Below are positions 8,233 through 16,814 of a DNA stretch of 64,000 bases, one piece after another. Positions within the stretch are counted from its first letter, which is position 1, and every line of letters starts with the position of its first letter. Position numbers and translations under genes: made by a program. The notes beneath the pieces are model-generated. The model had not been told where the DNA came from. It searched no databases and worked only from the letters and a program-made list of their open reading frames with translations. Source of the stretch: Sinomonas atrocyanea (GTDB lineage Bacteria; Actinomycetota; Actinomycetes; Actinomycetales; Micrococcaceae); NCBI RefSeq assembly GCF_030812675.1, contig NZ_JAUSTE010000001.1, forward strand, positions 682,001 to 746,000, given 5' to 3'.

Positions 8233-8814
8233 CTACGAGGCGGACTTGACGGACTCGATCGCCGCCAGGACCCGCTCGGTGACCTCGTCGATGGCCCCGA
8301 TGCCGTCGACCTTGGTCAACGTGCCGCGGTCAGCGTACTGGGACACGACGGCCTCGGTCTGCGTGTGGTAGAGCTCGAGGCGGTGACGGATCACGTCCTC
8401 GGTGTCGTCGCTGCGGCCCGTCTCCTTGGCGCGGTTCAGGAGGCGGGCGACCAGCTCGTCGTCGTCCGCGGTGAGCTGGAGCACGACGTCGAGCGACTGG
8501 CCCTTCTCCGCCAGGATGCCGTCGAGGTACTCGACCTGCGCGACGGTGCGCGGGTACCCGTCCAGGAGGAATCCGTTCGCCGCGTCGTCCTCGGTGAGGC
8601 GCTCGCGGACCATCTTGTTCGTCACCGAGTCGGGGACGAAGTCGCCGGCGTCCATGTACTTCTTCGCCTCGACGCCGAGCGGGGTCTGCTCCTTGACGTT
8701 GTAGCGGAAGATGTCGCCCGTGGAGATCGCGACGATACCGAGGCGGTCCGAGATTCGTTCCGCCTGGGTACCCTTGCCGGAACCGGGAGGGCCAATAAGG
8801 AGCATTCTCGTCAT
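8233..8814 (-). CDS. adk: Adenylate kinase
   Basis: 193 residues. Catalyses AMP + ATP to 2 ADP. The P-loop GPPGSGKGTQ is at residues 8-17, the AMP-binding segment STGDIFR at ~31, and DGYPRTVAQ at ~83. The LID is the short form without zinc-finger cysteines, consistent with the ~190-residue actinobacterial type. The ATG overlaps the secY stop by 4 bp, so it is translationally coupled; Met4 is a less likely alternative. secY-adk-map is the classic order. Confidence 0.95.
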   Translation of the reverse strand: MTRMLLIGPPGSGKGTQAERISDRLGIVAISTGDIFRYNVKEQTPLGVEAKKYMDAGDFVPDSVTNKMVRERLTEDDAANGFLLDGYPRTVAQVEYLDGILAEKGQSLDVVLQLTADDDELVARLLNRAKETGRSDDTEDVIRHRLELYHTQTEAVVSQYADRGTLTKVDGIGAIDEVTERVLAAIESVKSAS

Positions 8815-10127
8815 CGCAATAGTCCTTCGTAGTGTCGCTGTTGGAGCTGCGCATCGATCTGCTTGACCGTCTCCAGGCCCACGCCCACCACGATCAGGAT
8901 CGAGGTGCCACCGAACGGGAAGTTCTGGTTGGCATTGACGAGCACGAGGGCGATGAGCGGGATCAGAGCCACGATGCCGAGGTACAGGGCGCCCGGCAGC
9001 GTGATGCGCGAGAGTACGTACTGCAGGTAGTCCGCAGTGGGCCGTCCGGCACGGATGCCGGGGATGAACCCGCCGTACTTCTTCATGTTGTCGGAGACCT
9101 CTTCAGGGTTGAAGGTGATCGCGACGTAGAAGTAGGTGAAGAACACGATCATCACAAAGTAGATGACCATGTAGACCGGATGGTCCCCGCGGGTGAGGTT
9201 GTTGTTGATCCACTCGACCCAGCCGGCCGGAGCCGAGCCGTCGTGCGGGGTGTTGAACTGCGCGATGAGCGCGGGGAGGTACAGCATCGACGAGGCGAAG
9301 ATGACCGGGATGACGCCCGCCATGTTGACCTTGATCGGGATGTAGGTGCTCGTGCCGCCCACCGTGCGGCGGCCGATCATGCGCTTGGCGTACTGGACCG
9401 GGATCCGGCGCTGGGACTGCTCGACGAAGATGACCAGCGCCATGGTGATCAGGCCGACCACCAGGACAATGAAGAATGTGCCCGGGCCCTTCGAGGTCCA
9501 GATCGCGCCCAGCGAGGCCGGGAACTGCGCCGCGATGGACGTGAAGATCAGCAGCGACATGCCGTTGCCGATCCCCTTCTCGGTCACGAGCTCGCCGAGC
9601 CACATGATGAGGCCGGTGCCGGCGGTCAGGGTGATGACCACGAGGATCGTCGCGATGATGGACGTGTCCGGGATGATCTGCAGCTGGCAGTTCGGGAACA
9701 GCTGGCCGGAGCGCACGAGCGAGACGAGCGTGGTCGCGTTCAGCAGGCCCAGCGCGATCGTCAGGTACCGCGTGTACTGGGTGAGCTTGGTCTGGCCGGC
9801 CTGGCCCTCGTCGTAGAGCTCCTGGAACCGCGGGATGACCACGCGCAGCAGCTGCACGATGATGCTCGCCGTGATGTAGGGCATGATGCCGAGGGCGAAG
9901 ATCGAGACCTGCAGCAGCGCACCGCCGCTGAACAGGTTCAGCATCTGGTAGATGCCCGTCTGCTGGCCGCTCACACCCGGAGAGAGGCAGGCCTTGACGT
10001 TCTGGTAGTTCACGCCCGGAGACGGAATGAACGCCCCGAGCCGGAAAATAGCGATGATGCCCAGCGTGAACAGCAGCTTGCGCCGCAGGTCGGGCGTCCG
10101 GAAGGCCCGGCCGATCGCAGAAAGCAC
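8811..10127 (-). CDS. secY: Preprotein translocase subunit SecY
   Basis: 438 residues, ten predicted membrane helices, the channel of the Sec translocon with SecE (encoded at 54353-54613) and SecG. It starts with LSAIGRAFRTPDLRRKLL. The plug/helix-2 region near ALGIMPYITASIIVQLL, the cytoplasmic loop QSQRRIPVQYAKRM, and the GIRAGRPTADYL segment before the last helices are all diagnostic. The start is GTG with GGGGAGGAG upstream. A 357-bp repeat-rich gap separates it from rplO, unlike the tight spacing in the rest of the operon. Confidence 0.97.
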   Translation of the reverse strand: MLSAIGRAFRTPDLRRKLLFTLGIIAIFRLGAFIPSPGVNYQNVKACLSPGVSGQQTGIYQMLNLFSGGALLQVSIFALGIMPYITASIIVQLLRVVIPRFQELYDEGQAGQTKLTQYTRYLTIALGLLNATTLVSLVRSGQLFPNCQLQIIPDTSIIATILVVITLTAGTGLIMWLGELVTEKGIGNGMSLLIFTSIAAQFPASLGAIWTSKGPGTFFIVLVVGLITMALVIFVEQSQRRIPVQYAKRMIGRRTVGGTSTYIPIKVNMAGVIPVIFASSMLYLPALIAQFNTPHDGSAPAGWVEWINNNLTRGDHPVYMVIYFVMIVFFTYFYVAITFNPEEVSDNMKKYGGFIPGIRAGRPTADYLQYVLSRITLPGALYLGIVALIPLIALVLVNANQNFPFGGTSILIVVGVGLETVKQIDAQLQQRHYEGLLR

Positions 10128-10320
10128 GCTTCTCCTCCCCCGTGTCGAGGAATGTAGAGTCGACGCTCCGAGACACGGGTCAGTGCTCCGGAGTCTGAGG
10201 TCCAGCTCTTGATTCTAGCGGCAGCCGCCGCCGAGCCGATAATTGGCCGCGCTCCCCTGCGCCGAGCGGCACCGTCGGTGCGGTGGGCGCGCGGGGTGCG
10301 GGCGGCGTCGTGCGGGCTCC

Positions 10321-10417
10321 CCGCACGTGGGCCGCGCCTTAACGCGAGGGGCCCCGGCCGGCGCGCGTGTCCCCCCGCACGCTCGCCGCGCCTTAACGCG
10401 AGGGGCCCCGGCCGGCG
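10321..10417. repeat. Two-copy ~54-bp tandem repeat upstream of secY
   Basis: A 33-nt core (GCCGCGCCTTAACGCGAGGG followed by GCCCCGGCCGGCG) occurs at 10331-10363 and again, identically, at 10385-10417. The period is 54 bp when the CCGCAC leader before each core is included. The 3' half of each copy is complementary to 10430-10448. The 10128-10484 gap holds no gene; these repeats, the hairpin below and the secY ribosome-binding site account for it. Confidence 0.8.
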
Positions 10418-10448
10418 TCGTGCGTTAATCACGACGCCGGCCGGGGCC
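10404..10448 (-). terminator. Perfect 19-bp hairpin between rplO and secY
   Basis: The left arm 10404-10422 and right arm 10430-10448 are perfectly complementary around a 7-nt loop, CGTTAAT. It begins 36 bp after the rplO stop and suggests that the ribosomal-protein transcript ends or is attenuated before secY-adk-map. There is no U-tract. Confidence 0.65.
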
Positions 10449-10484
10449 TTGCGCTTCACGGCGTCAGCCGCGCTCCGTCACGTC

Positions 10485-10964
10485 TCAGAGAACGGTCGTG
10501 GAGCCGCCGGCTGCGGCGATCTTCTCCTCGGCCGAAGCCGAGAAGGCGTGCGCCGTGACATCGACCTTGACGGTGATGTCGCCGGAACCGAGGACCTTGA
10601 CCGGCTCGTTCTTGCGAACGGCGCCCTTGGCCACCAGATCCTCGACCGCGATGCTGCCGCCCTCGGGGAACAGCTCCGAGATGCGGTCCAGGTTCACGAC
10701 CTGGAACTCGACGCGGAACGGGTTCTTGAAGCCGCGGAGCTTCGGCAGGCGCATGTGCAGCGGAAGCTGCCCGCCCGCGAAGCCGGCCTTGACCTGGTAG
10801 CGGGCCTTCGTGCCCTTGGTGCCACGGCCGGCGGTCTTGCCCTTGGAGCCCTCACCGCGACCCACACGGGTCTTCGCGGTCTTGGCGCCGATGGCCGGAC
10901 GCAGGTGGTGGACCTTGAGGGCCGTGTTCTTCTCGGAGCTCTGCTCCGTGGCCTTCTCTGCCAT
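10485..10964 (-). CDS. rplO: 50S ribosomal protein L15
   Basis: 159 residues. [20 protein letters not shown], the Gly-rich KTAGRGTKG and [19 protein letters not shown] are the L15 signature. It has a short Ala/Glu/Lys N-terminal extension before the conserved Leu/Arg start. The ATG shares one base with the rpmD stop (TAATG). It is the last ribosomal gene of the spc unit, followed by hairpin 10404-10448. Confidence 0.97.
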   Translation of the reverse strand: MAEKATEQSSEKNTALKVHHLRPAIGAKTAKTRVGRGEGSKGKTAGRGTKGTKARYQVKAGFAGGQLPLHMRLPKLRGFKNPFRVEFQVVNLDRISELFPEGGSIAVEDLVAKGAVRKNEPVKVLGSGDITVKVDVTAHAFSASAEEKIAAAGGSTTVL

Positions 10965-11170
10965 TACTTCGCCTCCTCAACCTTCACGAGGTGCGGAACC
11001 GTGTTGATCATGCCCACGGTCACGGCGTCGGCCTTGCGGGTGACCGTGTGGCCGATCCGCTTGAGGCCGAGCGAACGCAGCGTCTCGCGGTGGTTCTGCT
11101 TGGCGCCGATGACGCCCTTGATCTGAGTGATCTCCAACGTGGCGTCGGAGGGAGCCAGGTTCTTCGCCAT
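10964..11170 (-). CDS. rpmD: 50S ribosomal protein L30
   Basis: 68 residues, normal length. It contains the family core [20 protein letters not shown] and [10 protein letters not shown], ending in the short [13 protein letters not shown] strand. It starts 3 bp after rpsE and overlaps rplO by one base. Confidence 0.97.
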   Translation of the reverse strand: MAKNLAPSDATLEITQIKGVIGAKQNHRETLRSLGLKRIGHTVTRKADAVTVGMINTVPHLVKVEEAK

Positions 11171-11173
11171 GAC

Positions 11174-11866
11174 TCATGCACCTGCCTTCGTGTTCTGGAG
11201 GTTCCGCACGAGTGCAGCCGGAGCAACCTCGTCCAGGGGCAGGCCACGGCGGGCAGCCACGGACTGCGGCTCCTCGAGGCTCTTGAGCGCCTCCACCGTC
11301 GCGTGGACGATGTTGATGGCGTTCGAGGACCCGAGGGACTTCGACAGCACGTCGTGGATGCCGACGCACTCGAGCACGGCGCGCACCGGACCACCGGCGA
11401 TCACACCGGTACCCGGGGCAGCCGGACGGAGCATGACCACACCAGCGGCGGCCTCGCCCTGCACGAGGTGCGGGACGGTGGTGCCGACGCGCGGGACGCG
11501 GAAGAAGGACTTCTTGGCCTCCTCCACACCCTTGGCGATGGCCGCGGGGACCTCCTTGGCCTTGCCGTAGCCGACGCCGACCATGCCGTTGCCGTCACCC
11601 ACCACCACGAGGGCGGTGAAGCTGAAGCGACGGCCGCCCTTGACGACCTTGGCGACGCGGTTGATGGTCACCACGCGCTCGATGAACTGGCTCTTCTCGG
11701 CGTCGCGGCTGTCGCGGCCGCCACGGCCACCGCGATCGCCACGACCCTGGCCGCGGCCCTCGCCACGACGACCGCCGCGGCGGTCCTCGGTGGCGGGAGC
11801 GGAGCCGGCAGCCTCGGTTGCATTCTGCTCGGTCACGTTAACCTTCTCGTTGTTCTCAGCGGTCAC
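11174..11866 (-). CDS. rpsE: 30S ribosomal protein S5
   Basis: 230 residues, longer than E. coli S5 (~167) because of a ~60-residue N-terminal extension rich in Arg and Gly ([15 protein letters not shown]). The conserved body begins [20 protein letters not shown] and includes [18 protein letters not shown] and [10 protein letters not shown]-type C-terminal features. The GTG at 11866 overlaps the rplR stop by 4 bp; a second GTG at 11836 has AGAAGG 5 nt upstream and could be the real start, giving 220 residues. It acts in decoding fidelity and small-subunit assembly. Confidence 0.95.
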   Translation of the reverse strand: MTAENNEKVNVTEQNATEAAGSAPATEDRRGGRRGEGRGQGRGDRGGRGGRDSRDAEKSQFIERVVTINRVAKVVKGGRRFSFTALVVVGDGNGMVGVGYGKAKEVPAAIAKGVEEAKKSFFRVPRVGTTVPHLVQGEAAAGVVMLRPAAPGTGVIAGGPVRAVLECVGIHDVLSKSLGSSNAINIVHATVEALKSLEEPQSVAARRGLPLDEVAPAALVRNLQNTKAGA

Positions 11867-12246
11867 AGGGCCAGCCCACCTTCACGTGCGCCGTCCGCGA
11901 TCGCAGCCACGCGGCCGTGGTACTTGTTGCCACCACGGTCGAACACGACGGCCTCGATGCCCGCAGCCTTCGCACGCTCGGCGATGAGCTCGCCGACGCG
12001 CTTGGCCTTGGCGGTCTTGTCACCCTCGAACGAGCGGAGGTCGGCCTCGAGCGTGGAGGCGGAGACCAGGGTGACGCCCTTGCTGTCGTCGACAACCTGG
12101 ACGAACACGTGCCGCGAGGAGCGGTTCACGACCAGACGGGGACGCTCGGCAGAGCCGACGACCTTCTTGCGGAGGCGGAAGTGGCGACGGGACCGAGCCT
12201 GCTGCTTGGACTTGGCGGCGCGCTTCTTGTTGATGCCCAGAGCCAT
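11863..12246 (-). CDS. rplR: 50S ribosomal protein L18
   Basis: 127 residues; binds 5S rRNA with L5. [25 protein letters not shown], and the end [20 protein letters not shown] are family-typical. It lies 2 bp downstream of rplF and overlaps rpsE. Confidence 0.97.
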   Translation of the reverse strand: MALGINKKRAAKSKQQARSRRHFRLRKKVVGSAERPRLVVNRSSRHVFVQVVDDSKGVTLVSASTLEADLRSFEGDKTAKAKRVGELIAERAKAAGIEAVVFDRGGNKYHGRVAAIADGAREGGLAL

Positions 12247-12248
12247 GG

Positions 12249-12785
12249 TTACTTACCAGCCTTTCCGACCTTGCGGCGGACAACCTCGCCGGCGTAGCGG
12301 ATGCCCTTGCCCTTGTACGGGTCGGGCTTGCGCAGCTTGCGGATGTTGGCTGCCACCTCACCGACCTGCTGCTTGTCGATGCCGGAGACCGAGAACTTGG
12401 TCGGCCCCTCGACGGCGAACGTGATGCCCTCGGGGGCAGTGATGTTCACCGGGTGGGAGAAGCCGAGCGCGAACTCGAGGTCCGAGCCCTTGGCCTGCAC
12501 GCGGTAGCCGGTGCCGACGATTTCGAGCTTCTTCTCGTAGCCCTTGGTCACGCCCTCGATCATGTTGAACAGGAGCGTGCGGGTCAGGCCGTGGAGCGAG
12601 CGCGAGAGGCGCTCGTCGTTCGGACGGGTCACCGAGAGGGTGGTGTCGTCGAGAGCGACCTCGATCGGGCTGGCCACAGTGTGAACCAGCTCGCCCTTGG
12701 CGCCCTTCACGGTCACGACGGGTCCGTCGATCTTGACCTCAACGCCGGACGGGACGGTGATGGGGAGACGTCCAATGCGGGACAT
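12249..12785 (-). CDS. rplF: 50S ribosomal protein L6
   Basis: 178 residues with two L6 folds. It starts [17 protein letters not shown] and has the C-terminal [14 protein letters not shown] motif that sits near the factor-binding site. ATG start, 18 bp after rpsH. Confidence 0.97.
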   Translation of the reverse strand: MSRIGRLPITVPSGVEVKIDGPVVTVKGAKGELVHTVASPIEVALDDTTLSVTRPNDERLSRSLHGLTRTLLFNMIEGVTKGYEKKLEIVGTGYRVQAKGSDLEFALGFSHPVNITAPEGITFAVEGPTKFSVSGIDKQQVGEVAANIRKLRKPDPYKGKGIRYAGEVVRRKVGKAGK

Positions 12786-12803
12786 ATCTTCTTCTTCCTT
12801 CCC

Positions 12804-13202
12804 TTACCAGACGTATGCGAGGACTTCGCCGCCCACGCCCTTCTTGGAGGCCTGACGGTCGGTCAGGAGCCCAGAAGAGGTAGACAGGATGGCGATGCCG
12901 AGGCCGCCCAGGACGTGCGGGAGGTTCGTGGACTTCGCGTACACGCGGAGGCCCGGCTTGGAGATGCGGCGGACACCCGCGATGGAGCGCTCGCGGTTCG
13001 GACCGAACTTGAGCGTGAGGGTCAGCTTCTTGCCGACCTCGGCGTCCTCTTCCTTCCAGCCGGCGATGTAGCCCTCGGCCTTCAGGATGTCGGCCACGCG
13101 AACCTTCAGCTTCGACGACGGCATCGTGACGTCGTCGTGGTAGGCCGCGTTGGCGTTGCGCAGACGCGTAAGCATGTCTGCGACGGGATCAGTCATAGTC
13201 AT
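12804..13202 (-). CDS. rpsH: 30S ribosomal protein S8
   Basis: 132 residues. [19 protein letters not shown] at the N-terminus and [20 protein letters not shown] plus the GGEVLAYVW terminus are diagnostic. Two in-frame ATGs (13202 and 13196) are possible starts. In many bacteria rpsN lies directly upstream, but here only 73 bp without a gene separate it from rplE. S8 also represses the spc operon in E. coli; no such target was tested here. Confidence 0.97.
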   Translation of the reverse strand: MTMTDPVADMLTRLRNANAAYHDDVTMPSSKLKVRVADILKAEGYIAGWKEEDAEVGKKLTLTLKFGPNRERSIAGVRRISKPGLRVYAKSTNLPHVLGGLGIAILSTSSGLLTDRQASKKGVGGEVLAYVW

Positions 13203-13275
13203 TGTGGGCTCATGCCCTTCCTCGTGCCGGTTTCCGTGCCGGGCTGCGCCCGATGCGGACCTGTCACGTAGCGAT

Positions 13276-13854
13276 TCAGTCTTCGGTCTTGAACGGGAAG
13301 CCGAGGTGCTTCAGAAGCGCACGGCCCTCGTCATCGGTCTTCGCGGTGGTGACAACCGTGATGTCCATGCCACGGAGGCGGTCGATCTTGTCCTGATCGA
13401 TCTCGTGGAACATGACCTGCTCGGTGAGGCCGAACGTGTAGTTGCCGTTGCCGTCGAACTGCTTGCCCGAGAGGCCGCGGAAGTCGCGGATACGGGGCAG
13501 CGCGAGGGAGACGAGGCGGTCCACGAATTCCCACATGCGGTCGCCGCGGAGCGTCGTGAAGGCGCCGATGGGCATGCCCTCACGCAGCTTGAACTGGGCG
13601 ATCGACTTGCGGGCCTTGGTGACCTGCGGCTTCTGGCCCGTGATGAGGGTCAGGTCGCGCACAGCGCCCTCGATGAGCTTGGAGTCCTTCGCGGCGTCGC
13701 CGACGCCCATGTTGACGACAACCTTGACCAGGCGCGGGACCTGGTTCACGTTCTCGTACTTGAACTCCTCGAGGAGGGCCTGCTTGATGGTCTCCGCGTA
13801 CTTCGCCTTGAGGCGAGGAACGACCTTGACCGGAGTCTCGACAGTCTCAGTCAT
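13276..13854 (-). CDS. rplE: 50S ribosomal protein L5
   Basis: 192 residues; binds 5S rRNA and contacts the P-site t[40 protein letters not shown] and [18 protein letters not shown] are signature segments. It shares one base with rplX (TGATG) and is followed by the gap where rpsN would normally be. Confidence 0.97.
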   Translation of the reverse strand: MTETVETPVKVVPRLKAKYAETIKQALLEEFKYENVNQVPRLVKVVVNMGVGDAAKDSKLIEGAVRDLTLITGQKPQVTKARKSIAQFKLREGMPIGAFTTLRGDRMWEFVDRLVSLALPRIRDFRGLSGKQFDGNGNYTFGLTEQVMFHEIDQDKIDRLRGMDITVVTTAKTDDEGRALLKHLGFPFKTED

Positions 13855-14216
13855 CAGATGTCCTTCCCGGTGGCCTTGGAGTAGCGGATGCGGACGGTCT
13901 TCTGCACGCCGTCCTTCTCCACGGTCTCGAGGCGGAAGCCGACCCTGGTGGGCTTCTTGGTCTCGGGGTCCACGAGGGCCACGTTCGAGATGTGGATCGG
14001 GGCCTCGACCTGCTCGATGCCGCCGGTCTTGGTACCGCGCTGGGACTGGCCCACCTTCGTGTGCTTGGTCACGCGGTTGATGCCCTCAACCAGGACGCGG
14101 TTGTCCTCGCGGAAGACCTTCAGGACCTTGCCCTGCTTCCCCTTGTCACCGCCCTTGTCCTGCTTGGTGCCGGTGATGACCTGGACGAGGTCGCCCTTCT
14201 TGATCTTTGCGGCCAT
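13854..14216 (-). CDS. rplX: 50S ribosomal protein L24
   Basis: 120 residues with an N-terminal KOW fold ([20 protein letters not shown], then GKVLKV) and the downstream [10 protein letters not shown]. It is an assembly initiator of the large subunit. It lies 3 bp after rplN. Confidence 0.97.
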   Translation of the reverse strand: MAAKIKKGDLVQVITGTKQDKGGDKGKQGKVLKVFREDNRVLVEGINRVTKHTKVGQSQRGTKTGGIEQVEAPIHISNVALVDPETKKPTRVGFRLETVEKDGVQKTVRIRYSKATGKDI

Positions 14217-14219
14217 GAG

Positions 14220-14588
14220 TCAGAGCACCTCCGGAGCCAGCGAGACGATCTTCATGAACTTCTTGTCGCGCAGCTCGCGGCCGACCGGGCCGAAGATACG
14301 GGTGCCACGGGGATCCCCGTCGTTCTTGAGGATGACTGCCGCGTTCTCATCGAACTTGATGTAGGAGCCGTCCGCGCGGCGGCGCTCCTTCTTGGTGCGG
14401 ACGATGACGGCCTTGACCACGTCGCCCTTCTTAACGTTGCCGCCAGGGATCGCGTCCTTGACGGTGGCGACGATGACGTCGCCGATGCCTGCGTAGCGGC
14501 GACCCGATCCACCGAGAACGCGGATGGTGAGGATTTCCTTCGCACCCGTGTTGTCGGCGACCTTGAGCCGCGACTCCTGCTGAATCAC
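14220..14588 (-). CDS. rplN: 50S ribosomal protein L14
   Basis: 122 residues with a GTG start. [20 protein letters not shown] and the [18 protein letters not shown] end are the L14 hallmarks. It is first in the spc unit. Unusually it lies 1.9 kb from rpsQ, with the repeat-bracketed AbiEi-like gene between, so it must depend on a promoter in 14589-14931 or on read-through. Confidence 0.97.
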   Translation of the reverse strand: MIQQESRLKVADNTGAKEILTIRVLGGSGRRYAGIGDVIVATVKDAIPGGNVKKGDVVKAVIVRTKKERRRADGSYIKFDENAAVILKNDGDPRGTRIFGPVGRELRDKKFMKIVSLAPEVL

Positions 14589-14931
14589 TTCTACTCCTAA
14601 CGTCTCGCTGGTTCTCGCACCTGCGGTCCTGCTGCAGGACGAGCCTTGCGGAACGGTTGATGGGGCGTCTCTCGACCCGCCTGGATGTGGCCAGAACGGG
14701 CCTGAATCGCCGTGCCGCGCGCATGTGTCCCCTTCCCGCCCGAGGGCAGCGCCGGGGCGCTCCCCTTCGGCAGAAGGGCATTATGCGGTGGCACGGTGGT
14801 TCACGAGGTTCTTGACGGCATGGCGAAGCCAGCCGTACAAGCTCAATATCGTAGCACGGCGCCGGTGTCCAGCCCGAATCCCCCGGGTGGGCGCGGGCCC
14901 GGGCCGTCCCCACAGTCCCGCAGTCCACGTT
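14589..14931. other. spc-operon leader region without a gene
   Basis: 343 bp upstream of rplN, holding no supported gene. On the minus strand a TACGAT hexamer (forward ATCGTA, ~14850) and CATAAT (14780-14785) are the only -10-like words, neither with a convincing -35. One of them probably drives rplN, because the upstream S10 operon appears to end at hairpin 16459-16486. Confidence 0.35.
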
Positions 14932-15044
14932 TCGCCGTGAAGTCCACCTTGCGCGGACTTCACGGCGAGAAGTGCACTTCTCGCCTTGGGCGGGGGCTGA
15001 ATCGGAACTTCGAGGGCTGCGGAGCCAGCGTCGCGTGGACTACA
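14932..15044 (+). repeat. Left arm of ~113-bp imperfect inverted repeat around the AbiEi-like gene
   Basis: This arm aligns with the reverse complement of 16216-16329. Shared blocks include TCGCCGT, AGTCC, CCTTGC, CGGACTT, GGCG, GCACTTCTCGCC, GGGCTGA and GGAGCC, with similar spacing throughout. The arm itself contains a perfect hairpin (CGCCGTGAAGTCC with its complement, loop ACCTTGCGC) followed by an 18-nt palindrome around AGAAGTGCACTTCT. Its inner end reaches the stop codon of the enclosed gene. Confidence 0.75.
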
Positions 15045-16071
15045 GCGCGAAAGCCGCACTCCGGGAGGCCTGCAGCCCGGCGCTGAGGAGCATCGAGCGG
15101 AACCTAGCCGGCTGCTCAAGCTCCGCCCACGTCCAGCGCAGCACCGGATGGCCCAGCGCGAGGAGCCTGTTCTCGCGCCTCTTCTCCCTCTTGACCACCG
15201 CGACCGGGTCTTCGCCACCGGTGAGCCCGGAGTCGAAGTACTTGCCCCAGCCGTCGAACTCCCCTACCCGCTCCTTGCCGGAGGGCGTCGGGGTGGCCTG
15301 CGGCCCGGACCGCCAGGTGAAGTCCGTCCTGCCGAGGCGCCCCTGGCCGTCCGCGTACTCGCACTGCAGCACCGGCTCGGGAAAGCCGAACCGCAGCATG
15401 AGCGCCCGGCTCACCGACTCGCCGGGCGACTCGGCTCCAGCCCGCGCGAGCGACGCAATGGCCTCGCAGCGCCGCCGATGGGTGGCATACCGCAGTGCAG
15501 CGATGGCCTCGAGGACAGGCTCGCGGTCGAGCAGGGGCGCCGCAGCGTCAAGGCGCAGCACGCCGTCGGCCACCGTGAGCGCGCGGGCGAACTTGGCGTG
15601 CACCATCGTCTCGACGAGTGCCTCCGCGAGGGGCACCGCGAGGCAGCCGCGGACCTCCTGCGGTGTGACCGTCGCGTGGAAGTGGCGCCGGAGAGGCGGA
15701 GGCGCCGATCCGAGGGCGCGAACCGAGCGTTCCGCCGTCCCCCGGACCGCGAACGACGGCGGCCTGACCCCCAGGCGCGTGGTCGACGGGGTCGCGACGT
15801 CGATGGTCGGAGGCACCTTGACGACCGGGAGGCCCCTGAGGAAGAGCGCCGTCTCGCCGCAGAACACCGTGTCTGGATGGGTCCAGGCGTGGGCTGCCAC
15901 GGCGAGCTGGAAGCGTTCGCCATCGGTCAGGGCCAGCCAGGCATCCGTCGGGTAGTAGCAGCCCCGGCGAACCCTCACGAGATCACCGACGGCGAAGGCC
16001 CTCCGAGGATCCGAGTCCCGGGCCAGCAGATCGAGGATGGCCGTGTCCGAGGCCTGTCCGGGTGCGCTCAT
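15040..16071 (-). CDS. AbiEi-like/DUF559 nuclease-fold protein
   Basis: 343 residues. The N-terminal part (~20-60) has the LVRVRRGCYYPTDAWLAL pattern seen in type IV toxin-antitoxin AbiEi-family and related actinobacterial proteins; the middle carries a GETALFLRGLPVV segment like their substrate domain. The C-terminus resembles the DUF559 restriction-endonuclease fold: GRTDFTW, VGEFDGWGKY (D...E.D..K spacing), VKREKRRENRLLALGH, then VLRWTW. Biochemical function is unproven; defence or solitary antitoxin-like roles are inference. It sits between the S10 and spc operons on the same strand, bracketed by inverted repeats 14932-15044 and 16216-16329. No toxin partner gene is adjacent. Confidence 0.7.
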   Translation of the reverse strand: MSAPGQASDTAILDLLARDSDPRRAFAVGDLVRVRRGCYYPTDAWLALTDGERFQLAVAAHAWTHPDTVFCGETALFLRGLPVVKVPPTIDVATPSTTRLGVRPPSFAVRGTAERSVRALGSAPPPLRRHFHATVTPQEVRGCLAVPLAEALVETMVHAKFARALTVADGVLRLDAAAPLLDREPVLEAIAALRYATHRRRCEAIASLARAGAESPGESVSRALMLRFGFPEPVLQCEYADGQGRLGRTDFTWRSGPQATPTPSGKERVGEFDGWGKYFDSGLTGGEDPVAVVKREKRRENRLLALGHPVLRWTWAELEQPARFRSMLLSAGLQASRSAAFAL

Positions 16072-16215
16072 GGACCCATGCTGGTTGCTGCCCTGGGCCT
16101 ATCGGCGCCTGGCCCTGCCCATGTGGGCGACACGCCGTGCCTACCCCCCGTGGAGGACGAGGGCTGGGCGCGTGTGGGGAACCCAGCGCGTGCTCCCGAA
16201 GTCCAGTGGTCTCCG
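16072..16215. other. Upstream region of AbiEi-like gene, no gene seen
   Basis: 144 bp between the gene start and the right repeat arm. It would hold the promoter of the enclosed gene. No convincing -10/-35 pair was found, and no other gene is supported. Confidence 0.3.
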
Positions 16216-16329
16216 TGAAGTCCTCATGATGCGCAGGCTCCGCCCTCGGGAAGTGCACGCTCAGCCCATGACCACGGCGAGAAGTGCGCTTCCCGCCTCC
16301 AAGTCCGAGCAAGGAGGACTGTACGGCGA
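16216..16329 (-). repeat. Right arm of ~113-bp imperfect inverted repeat
   Basis: Reverse-complement counterpart of 14932-15044, including its own GGCGAGAAGTGCGCTTCCCGCC imperfect palindrome at about 16287-16308. It is more diverged internally than the left arm. It lies 130 bp downstream of the S10-operon terminator. Confidence 0.75.
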
Positions 16330-16458
16330 GAGGGGAACTGTCGGGGACCCCCGTGCGAAGGGGCACTTGGGGCCGGACCCGTCCGCCGCGAACGGCGGCC
16401 TGGCAGCGCGCGGCGACCGGCCGCCGTCGTGCGTCCCGCCCAACCCGCCAACGGCGGC

Positions 16459-16486
16459 GGCCCGCCCCCTCGGAAGGGGACGGGCC
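16459..16486 (-). terminator. S10-operon terminator hairpin
   Basis: GGCCCG-C-CCCCT pairs with AGGGG-A-CGGGCC around a CGGA tetraloop, starting 37 bp after the rpsQ stop. It marks the probable end of the S10 transcript. There is no U-run. Confidence 0.6.
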
Positions 16487-16523
16487 GTCAGTGCGGGTGC
16501 GGGAACCGCGAGGGACCAGGTGG

Positions 16524-16814
16524 TTACTTGGCCTTCTCGAGGATCTCGACGAGGCGCCACCGCTTGGTGGCGGACAGCGGACGGGTCTCCGCGATGAGAA
16601 CGAGGTCGCCGATGCCGGCGGTGTTGTTCTCGTCGTGGGCCTTGCGCTTCTCGGTGCGGCGGATGACCTTGCCGTACAGCGAGTGCTTCACGCGGTCCTC
16701 GACCTCGACCACGATCGTCTTGTCCATCTTGTCGGACACGACGTAGCCGCGCGCCGTCTTGCGGTGGCCGCGCTGCTCGACGGTGTTCTCCGTCAGGTTC
16801 TTCTCTTCGCTCAC
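16524..16814 (-). CDS. rpsQ: 30S ribosomal protein S17
   Basis: 96 residues. [20 protein letters not shown] and the [18 protein letters not shown] core are diagnostic; the N-terminus has a short polar extension. The ATG overlaps the rpmC stop by 4 bp. It is the last gene of the S10 operon. Confidence 0.97.
   Translation of the reverse strand: MSEEKNLTENTVEQRGHRKTARGYVVSDKMDKTIVVEVEDRVKHSLYGKVIRRTEKRKAHDENNTAGIGDLVLIAETRPLSATKRWRLVEILEKAK

Noticed and set aside
10321-10417. Two-copy repeat before secY as a CRISPR array
   Set aside because: Only two copies, spacer-like parts largely similar, and no cas genes nearby.
13203-13275. A hidden rpsN in the rplE-rpsH gap
   Set aside because: 73 bp is far too short for S14 (61 residues need ~186 bp), and no CxxC motif is present in any frame.
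14932-16329. The inverted repeats as a full insertion sequence
   Set aside because: The enclosed gene has no transposase motif, and no clear target-site duplication is visible at the outer ends, so it is reported as a repeat-bracketed cassette rather than an IS.
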